Of a DNA stretch of 56,283 bases, positions 37,034 through 44,660 are shown one piece after another. Location: assembly GCA_949840805.1 (NCBI GenBank), contig CATKXR010000028.1, positions 1 through 56,283 on the forward strand, read 5' to 3'. Below the pieces are notes generated by a model. It ran no database searches, had not been told where the DNA came from, and saw only the letters and a list, made by a program, of their open reading frames with translations. This DNA comes from an uncultured Lachnospiraceae bacterium. Lineage in GTDB: Bacteria; Bacillota; Clostridia; Lachnospirales; Lachnospiraceae. The first letter of the stretch is position 1, and the number at the start of each line of letters is the position of its first letter. The translations under genes were made by a program, and so were the position numbers.

Positions 37034-39031
37034 CTAAAATATCCGGCTCCCAATCTGGAACACGGCTACCGCAGCCGTCCATGCCGCCAGAATCTGGAAC
37101 ACCATCATTCCCAGGGTGAACTTCCAGGACTGAGTCTCCCGGCGGATAGCGCCGATCGCCGCCACACACGGAGTATACATCAGGCAGAATACCATAAGAG
37201 CATAGGCATTGGCTCCGCCAAATCCCATAGCAGCCAGATTTGACGACAGTTCCGCCATTCCCCCTGACGAGTTGATATTATTAATCCCGAAAAGCACGGA
37301 AAAACTGGATACCACCACCTCTTTGGCGGAAAGCCCGGATATCAGCGCCACTGCCACCTGCCAAAAACCAAGGCCGGCCGGCGCCAAAAAAGGCGCCAAA
37401 AATCTTCCAAACATGGCGGCAAAGCTTCCTGTCACATCAGAAATATATCCGGCAGGCCCAAAATTTAAAACAAACCACAATACAATGGATGCTACAAAAA
37501 TGGTGGTTCCTGCTTTCGACAGATAATCTTTCACTTTATCCCATACATAGATCCACACAGTACGGGCATTTGGCGTCTTATACTCCGGAAGTTCAATTAA
37601 TAGGGTATCCTCCTCCCCTTTCTTGTTCAGCCTGTGTACTGCAAACGCAATCAGAATTGCCGCCCCAAGTCCGATCAGATAAAGAGAATAAGACACAATA
37701 AGCGCATGTTCCGGAAAGAACATATCGGCAAACAAAACATAGATCGGCAGCCGGGCCGAGCAGGACATAAAAGGAGTAACCAATATCGTCCTTCTGCGGT
37801 CCCGTTCACTTGGCAACGCGCGGGATGCCATCACAGCCGGCACCGTACAGCCAAACCCCAGCAGCATAGGAAGGAATGCTTTTCCCGACAGCCCCACCTG
37901 TCCCATTACCTCGTTCATCACATACGCCACTCGGGCCATATAGCCGCTGTCTTCCAAAAACGCCAAAGCAAGAAACAGTATAAAAATATTGGGAAGGAAT
38001 GTCAAAATTCCCCCTACTCCCGCCACAATCCCGTCTACAACCAGGGAGATCATTCCGGCAGAAGCATGAATCCGGGTAAGGAAAGCAAATGTCACGGCCG
38101 AAAACCAGTCCAGACCCACCTCAAAATATCCTTTCAAAAAATCTCCCACCGTAAAAGTCAGAAAAAACACCACAGCCATAATTCCCAAAAACAGCGGGAC
38201 ACCCCACACCGGATGGGTCAGCCAGCTGTCAATCCTGTCTGTGGCAGCAGCCCGTTCTTCTTTGTTAAACAGGCATTCCTCGATAACCTCCTCAATATAA
38301 TCATACTTTTCATTGATAATCTTTTTCTCAAAGCCATCTCCCACTATATGGTTTATCTCTACGGGATGGTCGCTCTGCACTTCTTTGTCTTTTTCCAGCA
38401 TTTTGACCGCATGCCAGCGCATGTTCTCCATTTCGCCGAATTTGGCATACAGAATCTCCTCAATCTGCCGAATCTTTCCTTCAATTATATCATCATAACG
38501 AACCACCACACCCTGGGGTTCCTCCTCATAATGATGAACCACAGCATGCATCAGCACATCCAGGCCGGTTCTCTTCCTTGCAGAAACCGGAACCACAGGA
38601 ATATATCCTAACATTTCCGGAAGGCGGTGCAGATCGATTTCCATTCCCCGCTCTTCCACAATATCCATCATATTGAGAGCCAGAATTACAGGCTTTTTTA
38701 ATTCTAAGAGCTGCAGGGTCAGATAAAGATTTCTCTCCAGAGAAGAGGCATCTACCACATTGATAATGACATCCACCTCTCCCTCCTCAATACAGCGCCT
38801 GGTCACAATTTCTTCAATAGTGTAGGAAGTCAGGCTGTAAATTCCCGGCAGGTCAATAACCCGGATGGGCCTTCCTTTATAGTTTGTAGTCCCCTCCACC
38901 CTTTCCACCGTCACTCCCGGCCAGTTCGCCACTTTTAAATTGGCGCCAGTAAAAGCATTAAACAACGTAGTTTTTCCGCAATTTGGATTTCCTACAAAAC
39001 CTACACGGATTTCATTTTGTTTTTTTTCCAC
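37034..39031 (-). CDS. feoB: ferrous iron transporter FeoB
   Basis: 665 aa from the GTG at 39031, with AGGAGG 9 nt upstream; a TTG nine codons earlier is an alternative. N-terminal GTPase domain: G1 GNPNCGKTT, G3 DLPGIY, G4 NMMD. Then a GDI-like helical part and a membrane domain with two Gate regions (about 300-660; LGFGCTVPAVMASRALPSER, GLSAKEVVVSSFSVLFG). It imports Fe2+. Overlaps feoA by 20 nt, so the pair is coupled. FeoC is not visible. Confidence 0.95.
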   Translation of the reverse strand: MEKKQNEIRVGFVGNPNCGKTTLFNAFTGANLKVANWPGVTVERVEGTTNYKGRPIRVIDLPGIYSLTSYTIEEIVTRRCIEEGEVDVIINVVDASSLERNLYLTLQLLELKKPVILALNMMDIVEERGMEIDLHRLPEMLGYIPVVPVSARKRTGLDVLMHAVVHHYEEEPQGVVVRYDDIIEGKIRQIEEILYAKFGEMENMRWHAVKMLEKDKEVQSDHPVEINHIVGDGFEKKIINEKYDYIEEVIEECLFNKEERAAATDRIDSWLTHPVWGVPLFLGIMAVVFFLTFTVGDFLKGYFEVGLDWFSAVTFAFLTRIHASAGMISLVVDGIVAGVGGILTFLPNIFILFLALAFLEDSGYMARVAYVMNEVMGQVGLSGKAFLPMLLGFGCTVPAVMASRALPSERDRRRTILVTPFMSCSARLPIYVLFADMFFPEHALIVSYSLYLIGLGAAILIAFAVHRLNKKGEEDTLLIELPEYKTPNARTVWIYVWDKVKDYLSKAGTTIFVASIVLWFVLNFGPAGYISDVTGSFAAMFGRFLAPFLAPAGLGFWQVAVALISGLSAKEVVVSSFSVLFGINNINSSGGMAELSSNLAAMGFGGANAYALMVFCLMYTPCVAAIGAIRRETQSWKFTLGMMVFQILAAWTAAVAVFQIGSRIF

Positions 39032-39263
39032 AGACGCCGCCCTCCTTTTCCACCACAAAAATACCGTTGCTGATCCGCTCTCCTACCGCCAGCCTCGTAC
39101 CACGTACCTTAAAAATAACAGATCCGTTTCCTTTTTTATTCAACACGCTTACAGGCGTCATCTCATTGACTCCCAACGCCTCCAAACGCCGTGTAATCGC
39201 CGCATCTACCACCACACTTTTAACCAGATATGTCCTGCCGATCTCTCCCTCATTTAATTTCAT
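39012..39263 (-). CDS. feoA: FeoA SH3-like iron transport protein
   Basis: 83 aa beta-barrel protein of the FeoA family (MKLNEGEIGRTYLVKSVVVD; RRLEALGVNEMTPVSVL; IFKVRGTRLAVGERI). It binds and modulates FeoB. It ends with VCGKKTK inside the 5' end of feoB. Promoter with an inverted repeat at 39343-39375. Confidence 0.93.
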   Translation of the reverse strand: MKLNEGEIGRTYLVKSVVVDAAITRRLEALGVNEMTPVSVLNKKGNGSVIFKVRGTRLAVGERISNGIFVVEKEGGVCGKKTK

Positions 39264-39342
39264 CTCATATCCTCGCTTCCCTGTGCATCTTCTTCATCCT
39301 CTCCCATGACGGGACTTCCACAATCATATAGGATTCGTGAAA

Positions 39343-39375
39343 ACTATACTCTTATTGAGAATCTTTGTCAATAAG
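39343..39375 (-). promoter_or_regulatory. feoAB promoter overlapped by an inverted repeat
   Basis: Minus strand: TTGACA (39366-39371), 17-nt spacer, TATAGT (39343-39348). An 8-bp perfect inverted repeat, CTTATTGA (39351-39358) and TCAATAAG (39368-39375), covers the -35 and spacer. It is placed like an operator for an iron-dependent repressor (DtxR/Fur class, inferred). The -35 also overlaps the stop codon (39368-39370) of the upstream flavoprotein gene. Confidence 0.65.
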
Positions 39376-39940
39376 GAAATAAACTTTCAATTTTTTTGAT
39401 TGTTCTTTTTGGCGGCTCTTTTTTACTTGCTGAACCCGAACATACAATTTTACCTATCCGTTTCATCCCCGCTGTCTTAAAAAACTCGTCCATACTGCGG
39501 ATTGCCCCTCTGCTTTGTCCAAATATCCATGAAAAAGGATAAGGCGTATTGCAGGAAGTTAAAAGTATATATTTTTTGCCCTTTAAACGCGGCTTAGGAA
39601 AAGCGCTTGTTTCCTCCATAGCCGTTCCCAATAATCGGTCAAATAAATTCTTAACAGGAGCCGGTACATTCGCCCAATAGACAGGAGCTGCAAGCAGAAT
39701 CGTCTGACATTTCTGTAAACACATTACAATTTCCTGTATATCGTCCTTTTGAACACAAATTTGTGTATTTATACAAGCCCTGCACCCCGTACAATAAGAA
39801 AGATTTTTTTCGTATAGATTAATCTTTGTTACGTTATAGCCCATTTCTTCGGCCTTACGAATTGCATAATTCAGCATAGTTGCGGTCATTCCGTTTGTAT
39901 GAGGACTTCCCAAAATAGCAAGCAAATATTTTTCATTCAT
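39368..39940 (-). CDS. NAD(P)H-dependent FMN reductase / iron-sulfur flavoprotein
   Basis: 190 aa from the ATG at 39940 (7 nt after AAGGGGG); an ATG two codons upstream overlaps the tetR stop. Flavodoxin-like fold: ILGSPHTNGMTATMLNYAI binds FMN phosphate, and YWANVPAPVKNLFDRLLG follows. A compact cysteine cluster, YCTGCRACINTQIC (C-x2-C-x2-C-x5-C), matches the iron-sulfur flavoprotein (Isf) type. A role in electron transfer or stress detoxification is inferred. Cotranscribed with its TetR regulator. Confidence 0.85.
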   Translation of the reverse strand: MNEKYLLAILGSPHTNGMTATMLNYAIRKAEEMGYNVTKINLYEKNLSYCTGCRACINTQICVQKDDIQEIVMCLQKCQTILLAAPVYWANVPAPVKNLFDRLLGTAMEETSAFPKPRLKGKKYILLTSCNTPYPFSWIFGQSRGAIRSMDEFFKTAGMKRIGKIVCSGSASKKEPPKRTIKKIESLFPY

Positions 39941-39942
39941 AC

Positions 39943-40581
39943 TCATTCCCCCTTGTCTGCAATAGAACGGTACAGCATTTGAAAACCATACTCTAAAAAC
40001 TGGATTTTTGATAATCCCATTGTTTTTTTAATATATTCTTCTTTATTTGCCGCAAACTGAATAAGCCCGGACAGCATACCCCAAAAATTAAAAACAGTAG
40101 GCATGATTTTCAGATTTCTTCGTAAATCGCCTCTATCCATACCGGAGATTAAAAACGCTTTTATCTTTTCGTTTATTTCTTCCCCTATTTGATAAGTTTC
40201 CTTTTCTTCTGGAAGATAATCGTGACTCTGAAAATCAATATTGATTTTATCTAATACCATTTTGAAGTAGAATGGAAATTCTTCCTGGTACTGAACCAAC
40301 CCATGGCAAATAAAATTGTATTGTTCTTTTGTGGTTTCTTGTTGCTCCAGTGCAGAAACTATGTAATTATAGAGCTTTTTCATGCTATCCAGCACTAAAA
40401 TGCCAACAATTTCCTCTTTGTTCTCATAATACACATATAAAGTCGCTTTGCTATATCCGGCTGCTTTTGCTATATCATCCATAGATGTTGCTGCAATACC
40501 TTTATCCATGAACAATACTGACGCGGCGGAAGCAATTTTTTCTCGATGTACGCTTCTCGGCTCTTTTTTTCTCCGTGCCAT
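39943..40581 (-). CDS. TetR/AcrR-family transcriptional regulator
   Basis: 212 aa, ATG 40581 with AGGAGG. N-terminal HTH (about 10-60; ATSMDDIAKAAGYSKATLYV, YYENKEEI), C-terminal ligand-binding helices. It likely represses itself and the downstream flavoprotein gene (4-nt overlap) through the operator at 40598-40616. The inducer is unknown. The block is visibly AT-richer than the feo genes, which suggests transfer. Confidence 0.9.
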   Translation of the reverse strand: MARRKKEPRSVHREKIASAASVLFMDKGIAATSMDDIAKAAGYSKATLYVYYENKEEIVGILVLDSMKKLYNYIVSALEQQETTKEQYNFICHGLVQYQEEFPFYFKMVLDKINIDFQSHDYLPEEKETYQIGEEINEKIKAFLISGMDRGDLRRNLKIMPTVFNFWGMLSGLIQFAANKEEYIKKTMGLSKIQFLEYGFQMLYRSIADKGE

Positions 40582-40597
40582 AGTCTGCCTCCTATTA

Positions 40598-40643
40598 ATT
40601 AAACCTTGAGTTTAATTATAGTGGTTTTGGAGAACAATGTCAA
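40598..40643 (-). promoter_or_regulatory. perfect tetR promoter with operator
   Basis: Minus strand: TTGACA (40638-40643), 17-nt spacer, TATAAT (40615-40620). The palindrome ATTAAAC-N5-GTTTAAT (40598-40616) overlaps the -10 and transcription start, the usual site for TetR autorepression. The -35 contains the stop codon of the phage primase remnant (TGA at 40640-40642). Confidence 0.8.
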
Positions 40644-40903
40644 CCTTCTGTTACTTTATGTCCCGCCACAATCGTTGTTCCTAATACCCCATAAATCTGC
40701 TTTGAAAACTCAATGTTACTCATGGTTTTGAATCCGTTTTCCGCACAGAAAACACCATATCTCCTGTACACATCCGCTGTAGGCTCGTTGTAAATCTCCT
40801 CTATTTCCCCAGAATCATTTTTGCACTCCTCAATGAATGCCATCACCGGGTTATTCCTTTTGGCGGAATCCCTGCTTGCCATTATCAGCCGTTGCAGCGG
40901 CAT
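40640..40903 (-). pseudogene. C-terminal remnant of a D5/VapE-type phage primase
   Basis: 87 codons with VYRRYGVFCAENGFKTMSNI and EFSKQI, the C-terminal hallmark of phage/plasmid D5-like primase-helicases. The catalytic and helicase parts are absent. Upstream, near 40905-40960, another frame reads like the tail of an unrelated phage protein (AIIEDAAATADNGKQGF), so two remnants are fused here. It marks the left border of the element. Confidence 0.65.
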
Positions 40904-40941
40904 CCTCGATAATAGCGGTCACTGGTACGCCTAAGGCTTTT

Positions 40942-41025
40942 ATGAGTACATATGAGGAATTAAGTCTGATCGTGAGCATTGCCTTACTGATTGTGGCCAT
41001 TCTGAATCTGAAAAATAAGAAATAG
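40942..41025 (+). CDS. putative holin-like toxin (Hol_Tox type)
   Basis: 27 aa on the plus strand: MSTYEELSLIVSIALLIVAI, then a lysine-rich end (LNLKNKK). This is the pattern of the short 'putative holin-like toxin' family (single TM helix, basic tail), often toxins of type I toxin-antitoxin pairs on Firmicutes phages and plasmids. The SD is weak (AAGG). A short hairpin, GGGAA/TTCCC (41028-41042), followed by TTATTTTT can end its mRNA. An antisense RNA would be expected but its promoter was not located. Confidence 0.7.
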   Translation: MSTYEELSLIVSIALLIVAILNLKNKK

Positions 41026-41053
41026 CCGGGAATGATCTTCCCAGTTATTTTTG

Positions 41054-41074
41054 TGTGTCATACATGTGTCATAC
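41054..41074. repeat. tandem 10-bp direct repeats
   Basis: TGTGTCATAC occurs at 41054-41063 and 41065-41074, separated by one A. Such spaced repeats near an element border resemble arm-type integrase sites, but no integrase is visible in the window. Confidence 0.45.
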
Positions 41075-41128
41075 CTTGCAGAAATTTACACTGTTTTTCA
41101 CAATTTTTATATTTTAAATCGCATGAAA

Positions 41129-41159
41129 AACCCTTGAAAATACCGGACTTTCAAGGGTT
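41129..41159. terminator. 11-bp perfect hairpin
   Basis: Arms AACCCTTGAAA (41129-41139) and TTTCAAGGGTT (41149-41159), loop 9 nt. It lies in the gene-free 41026-41289 stretch and may end minus-strand transcription from the element's operon (last gene ends at 41290). It could instead be part of an attachment region. Confidence 0.55.
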
Positions 41160-41289
41160 CTATAAAATCTCTTATTCTGCCTGTAATTATCGCTTGCTGA
41201 TCTCCTAATCCGCATAAAATGGACATTTATTCAATTTTCTGCTGCTTGTATGCTCTGTACCTACTCCGCCCTATCTCAACCTACCAAGT

Positions 41290-41529
41290 CTATTCTTTCG
41301 CTCCATCATAGATATATCCCGTCTCTTTCCAAAACTTCAAGGGGGATATGTAGTAGTCGTACTGCTCGCAACCTTCCTTCTTAAACGCCACTCCAAAAGT
41401 CAGCAATCCTTGTATAATACCCTGACGCACAAACTGCTTATCCTTTTTCATCACTCTGGCGGCTACCTGCACAGGAACATTCTCACCCGTAAATTTTGGT
41501 ATTTCCAAATATATCTTGTTTCTATCCAT
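41290..41529 (-). CDS. small element protein, possibly DNA-binding
   Basis: 79 aa. Family not recognised by name. The segment VPVQVAARVMKKDKQFVRQG, then IIQGLLTFGVAF, has the shape of an excisionase/MerR-like winged helix (V-x2-A-A-R-V...K-x2-V-R-x-G). Similar small proteins are common in Clostridia phages. Start ATG 41529 with AAGGAAA upstream; last gene of the minus-strand run. Confidence 0.6.
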   Translation of the reverse strand: MDRNKIYLEIPKFTGENVPVQVAARVMKKDKQFVRQGIIQGLLTFGVAFKKEGCEQYDYYISPLKFWKETGYIYDGAKE

Positions 41530-41532
41530 TTT

Positions 41533-41775
41533 TTAATGTTTCCTTTCCTCTTTCGCCCTCGCTAATGCCGCAAGGATGGCACTGGCTTTCTTCTCCCCTA
41601 TATTTCTTATCTGGAGAAGCACCTGCTTGATTTCTTCATCAGATAGCCCTTCTGCCTCCTTTTTACCAGCCTCAAATCCTCTCATATACACAGTTCCACA
41701 GAATGATTTCATTTGGCCATGATCCATCTTCTTGACCTTATCATATGTTTTTCTGTTTAATTCGTACACTTTCAT
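41533..41775 (-). CDS. small protein with helix-hairpin-helix-like motif
   Basis: 80 aa. The C-terminal half (EIKQVLLQIRNIGEKKASAI, then LAALARA) looks like a helix-hairpin-helix DNA-binding motif with the typical I-G-x-K-x-A turn. The N-terminus (MKVYELNRKTYDKVKKMDHG) is unassigned. Its start overlaps the PP-loop gene stop (ATGA at 41772-41775), suggesting a functional link. Confidence 0.65.
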   Translation of the reverse strand: MKVYELNRKTYDKVKKMDHGQMKSFCGTVYMRGFEAGKKEAEGLSDEEIKQVLLQIRNIGEKKASAILAALARAKEERKH

Positions 41776-42590
41776 TTTATAGCCTCCACTTCTATGCTTG
41801 TTTCAAGTCCGACATCAAAAAGACTTATCTGCATTACCTCACAATCAAACCGCTTTTCCAGATCATGAATTGTGCTACCATCTGACCTATAAGGAAATGA
41901 AATTATCTCCTGCCACTGCTTAAAACTTTCCCAAAGCTCAGGCAGATACTTTTTAATGTTTCTTAATTCTTTTAGGTTCTTTTGCTGGCAATGCTGACAG
42001 CTCACCCTATCCAGTATGTCATATAACCGGATTCCGGATTGCCACCACTGTACTCCATGCTGATAGCAATATTTAAGGCAATCCTCCTCTGTCATTCCCC
42101 ACTTTATCAGAGGATAGGACTTCGCATAATTCTTATGCGGCTTTATATCTATTCTCTGTACTTCATCTGCTGCTATACCTACATATTCAATCACAAATCT
42201 CTCCAATGACTGATAGTAATTGTTCAACAGTTGTCTTTTTATTGCCGTTCCCCAACGCCGCTTTCCGCACCATCCGTATCCCTTACATCCGTTTTGTTTC
42301 TTATGTGCAAATACCATAAACTCAAACATTCCCAGATCGGTTCCGGTAACTGCTTTTAACTTCCTATACTCTTCTGTTTCTGGTATGCTGAGAACAGTAA
42401 ACTTAATTTTTTCTTTCAAGCAAATACTTGCCGCATACAGAAGAGTATCGTATGTTGCCTGGTATTCATCCCCCAGATCCACCATCACCACCTCGTCCAG
42501 CCTGTCTCCTTTTTCCAAAATTTTTAGAAATAACGCCAAACTATCCTTGCCTCCGCTCAGTGACAACGTATAATACGAAAGATTTTTCAT
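41772..42590 (-). CDS. phage-type PAPS reductase / PP-loop ATP pyrophosphatase
   Basis: 272 aa. N-terminal PP-loop LSLSGGKDSLALFL (about residues 8-21) binds ATP for adenylation chemistry. Cysteines in GYGWCGKRRWGTAIKRQ and the later VSCQHCQQKN pair could carry sulfur or metal. The family (phosphoadenosine phosphosulfate reductase-like, related to DndC/IbrA) is widespread in phages with no proven sulfur-assimilation role. It sits near ParB-like and ASCH genes, hinting at nucleic-acid modification or regulation. True assimilatory PAPS reductase is unlikely given the context. Confidence 0.85.
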   Translation of the reverse strand: MKNLSYYTLSLSGGKDSLALFLKILEKGDRLDEVVMVDLGDEYQATYDTLLYAASICLKEKIKFTVLSIPETEEYRKLKAVTGTDLGMFEFMVFAHKKQNGCKGYGWCGKRRWGTAIKRQLLNNYYQSLERFVIEYVGIAADEVQRIDIKPHKNYAKSYPLIKWGMTEEDCLKYCYQHGVQWWQSGIRLYDILDRVSCQHCQQKNLKELRNIKKYLPELWESFKQWQEIISFPYRSDGSTIHDLEKRFDCEVMQISLFDVGLETSIEVEAIK

Positions 42591-42766
42591 AACACCACGA
42601 ACAAATCACTCTGTATCGTGGATAACGCCCTATGGCCTCCCATGCTACACGGATATATGTCTTTCTCCATGCGGTTCCATCACATAATCCCTCACGCTGC
42701 TACTAGGACATTTTTCGCCAGCAGTTAGACACCCTCTGCATCAACCCGGTTTACCGGGACTCGTTA
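42591..42766 (-). ncRNA. possible structured RNA between ASCH and PP-loop genes
   Basis: 176 nt with no convincing frame, in an otherwise densely packed operon. Minus-strand stems: CCCGG/CCGGG with a 4-nt TAAA loop (near 42748-42761), CTGCT/AGCAG, ACA..TGT, and CCACGA/TCGTGG close to the next gene. GC-richer than its neighbours. It may be a leader of the PP-loop gene or an independent RNA; it matches no class I recognise. Promoter not found. Confidence 0.3.
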
Positions 42767-43141
42767 TTACTCCTTTCTTGATATACTTTTTATGTGAAAC
42801 CTATAGTATTCCTTTCCCGCCTCTGCTCCCCACTCCACCTTTCCTGATCCAATGGAGAGCGTACAAGCAATCTCTACCTTCGGAACCTTTCTTCCATATC
42901 CATTCTGAAAGATAACCCTCTTTGCCTTTAACGTCTCCTGCTTTCGCAAAAGATCCAGAATTAGTTCTGTTTCACTGATTGGAAATCCCAACCAGCGCAC
43001 AACCCGAACCGTCCAATAAGGCTTTATTTCTCTATATTCTTCGCTCTTCTCTCCAGAGAGAATCATATCAAGCCATTTCTTTTTGATTGGCAGGATCAAC
43101 ATTTTTTCGCCCTTTTCGCCAATCTTCGCTCTATTTCCCAT
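42767..43141 (-). CDS. ASCH-domain protein
   Basis: 124 aa from ATG 43141, or about 111 aa from the internal ATG at 43102 (MLILPIKKKWLDMILSGEKS), which has AAGGG and matches the usual ASCH start. ASCH domains are PUA-like beta barrels that bind RNA or act on modified nucleosides. EEYREIKPYW is the typical conserved block. Located 3 nt after ParB. A role with the PP-loop enzyme is inferred from position only. Confidence 0.8.
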   Translation of the reverse strand: MGNRAKIGEKGEKMLILPIKKKWLDMILSGEKSEEYREIKPYWTVRVVRWLGFPISETELILDLLRKQETLKAKRVIFQNGYGRKVPKVEIACTLSIGSGKVEWGAEAGKEYYRFHIKSISRKE

Positions 43142-43144
43142 TCA

Positions 43145-44506
43145 CTATACCTTCTTTTGGTACAATTCATGTGTTCCGTCAAGCACCCGCTTCTCTTCCT
43201 CTGATACAGAGAATCCATACATTGCCAGGAAATCAACAATAGCCTTTACCTCCCCGGCGTTCTCCTGATTATACTCCACATTGTAGTTATACATTTCACA
43301 CTTCTTAATGCTTGTCATGTGGGCGATAGCCAGATGTAAAGGGCTGAGGCTTTTCTCCCATTCCAGGAATTTTTTGTATTTATCCGGCTCCTCATTCTCC
43401 AGCTCATACAAGTTCTTCCCCGAATAAAGATTAACCAAATCAGCTCTGTAGTAATCCACCTTGCCTTTTATTACTGCCAGAGTCAAAGCTTTATACAGCT
43501 TAACATCCTCTTTCAGTGGAGCTATCTCTTTCGTGATAATCCCCATGATGAAACGGTCAATTTCCGCATACAGAGCTTTGTGCCTCTGTTTCAGTTCCTT
43601 TTTTGCCTTAGATTTTTCCTTCTCCTTGATCTCATATTCAGACAACTCTCTTTTCTGTTTTTGAGCCGGGGCGATAACCGCTATCTCATTATTCCAGAAC
43701 ACTACCCATAAAGCACCCTCTTTGAATTTCTTTAACGACTTTGGCACCTCTTTATCCAACTGCCAGGATTGAAGAATATCCCACTTGCCGCTATATCGCT
43801 CATTTTCAGCACCATCCGGCGCCTTCTTAATTCCAGCCTTTTTAAACAATTCATCGAACAGCTTTTTATTTCTGGCCTTTATTTCTTCCGTAACCGCCTG
43901 CTTTGCTTTCCATACCAAATCCCTTGAATCTGTCGCTGCCTTTAAGACTTTATCCCTGGTTCTGACATCCTTGATCTTCTCCAGTTCATACAAATCTTTC
44001 AATGACAGCTGAAAATTCTCGTCCTTCTCCTTCTTCTGCAGTTCCTTTTGATTCAATTTGGCAATATTCAGTCTGTGTCGAATTGTGGTTTTACTTAATC
44101 CAGTCTTTTCTGCAATCTGGTCCTCCCTGTCTCCCAGGTCAAGCATCATCTGGAATCCACTTGCCTGTTCACTAATAGTGAGATCACTCCGTTGCATATT
44201 CTCTTCTAACATTATAGAAACCTGGTCATTTTTACTCATATCATCCACAACTCTGCAAGGCAATTCTTTTACCCCAACCAGCTTTGCGGCGGCGCATCTT
44301 CTGTGGCCAATAATCAGAGTATAGCCTTCCTCATGCCACTCCAGCTTTTCATCCCAATGTCCGGGGATAACCGTGAGATTCTGCATGATGCCTTTCTTTT
44401 TGATCGACTCAGATAATTCCGATAAATCCCCCAAATCCTTCCTGGGATTGTCCGGATGCCGGTAAATATTTTCCACCGCAATTTTCACGATTTCTTTATC
44501 ATTCAT
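43145..44506 (-). CDS. ParB/RepB/Spo0J-family protein
   Basis: 453 aa from the ATG at 44506 with AAAGGAG upstream. The N-terminal ParB nuclease-like domain has NIYRHPDNPRKDLGDLSELS and LIIGHRRCAAAKLVGVKELP. A central HTH (EDQIAEKTGLSKTTIRHRLN) follows, and a long C-terminal region rich in Lys/Glu. No ParA is visible, so segregation is uncertain. It could be an IbrB-like regulator or a phage ParB. Its start overlaps the end of the upstream Cys-rich reading frame by 8 nt. Confidence 0.85.
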   Translation of the reverse strand: MNDKEIVKIAVENIYRHPDNPRKDLGDLSELSESIKKKGIMQNLTVIPGHWDEKLEWHEEGYTLIIGHRRCAAAKLVGVKELPCRVVDDMSKNDQVSIMLEENMQRSDLTISEQASGFQMMLDLGDREDQIAEKTGLSKTTIRHRLNIAKLNQKELQKKEKDENFQLSLKDLYELEKIKDVRTRDKVLKAATDSRDLVWKAKQAVTEEIKARNKKLFDELFKKAGIKKAPDGAENERYSGKWDILQSWQLDKEVPKSLKKFKEGALWVVFWNNEIAVIAPAQKQKRELSEYEIKEKEKSKAKKELKQRHKALYAEIDRFIMGIITKEIAPLKEDVKLYKALTLAVIKGKVDYYRADLVNLYSGKNLYELENEEPDKYKKFLEWEKSLSPLHLAIAHMTSIKKCEMYNYNVEYNQENAGEVKAIVDFLAMYGFSVSEEEKRVLDGTHELYQKKV

Positions 44507-44652
44507 CCAAATCACTCCTTTCCTTATCCTTCTGGTCTTTCTCGTAGTCACAACAAAAACCATCTTCCGATATTGCTATTTCCCCCATTCTGGCAGAAGC
44601 CGTCCTCCTGGTTGATGCAGTCACGTTCACAATATACCTTCATCGCTCCCAT
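44499..44652 (-). pseudogene. Cys-rich small protein broken by a G-run frameshift
   Basis: From ATG 44652 (SD AAGGAGGGG) the frame reads MGAMKVYCERDCINQEDGFC, then QNGG, and stops at 44548. One G fewer in the G5 run (plus-strand C at 44582-44586) would continue as GEIAISEDGFCCDYEKDQKD and end at 44499, overlapping parB. The combined ~50-aa product has five Cys, suggesting a metal-binding knuckle. Either a real frameshift or a base-call error. Confidence 0.55.
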
Positions 44653-44660
44653 GCCCCTCC

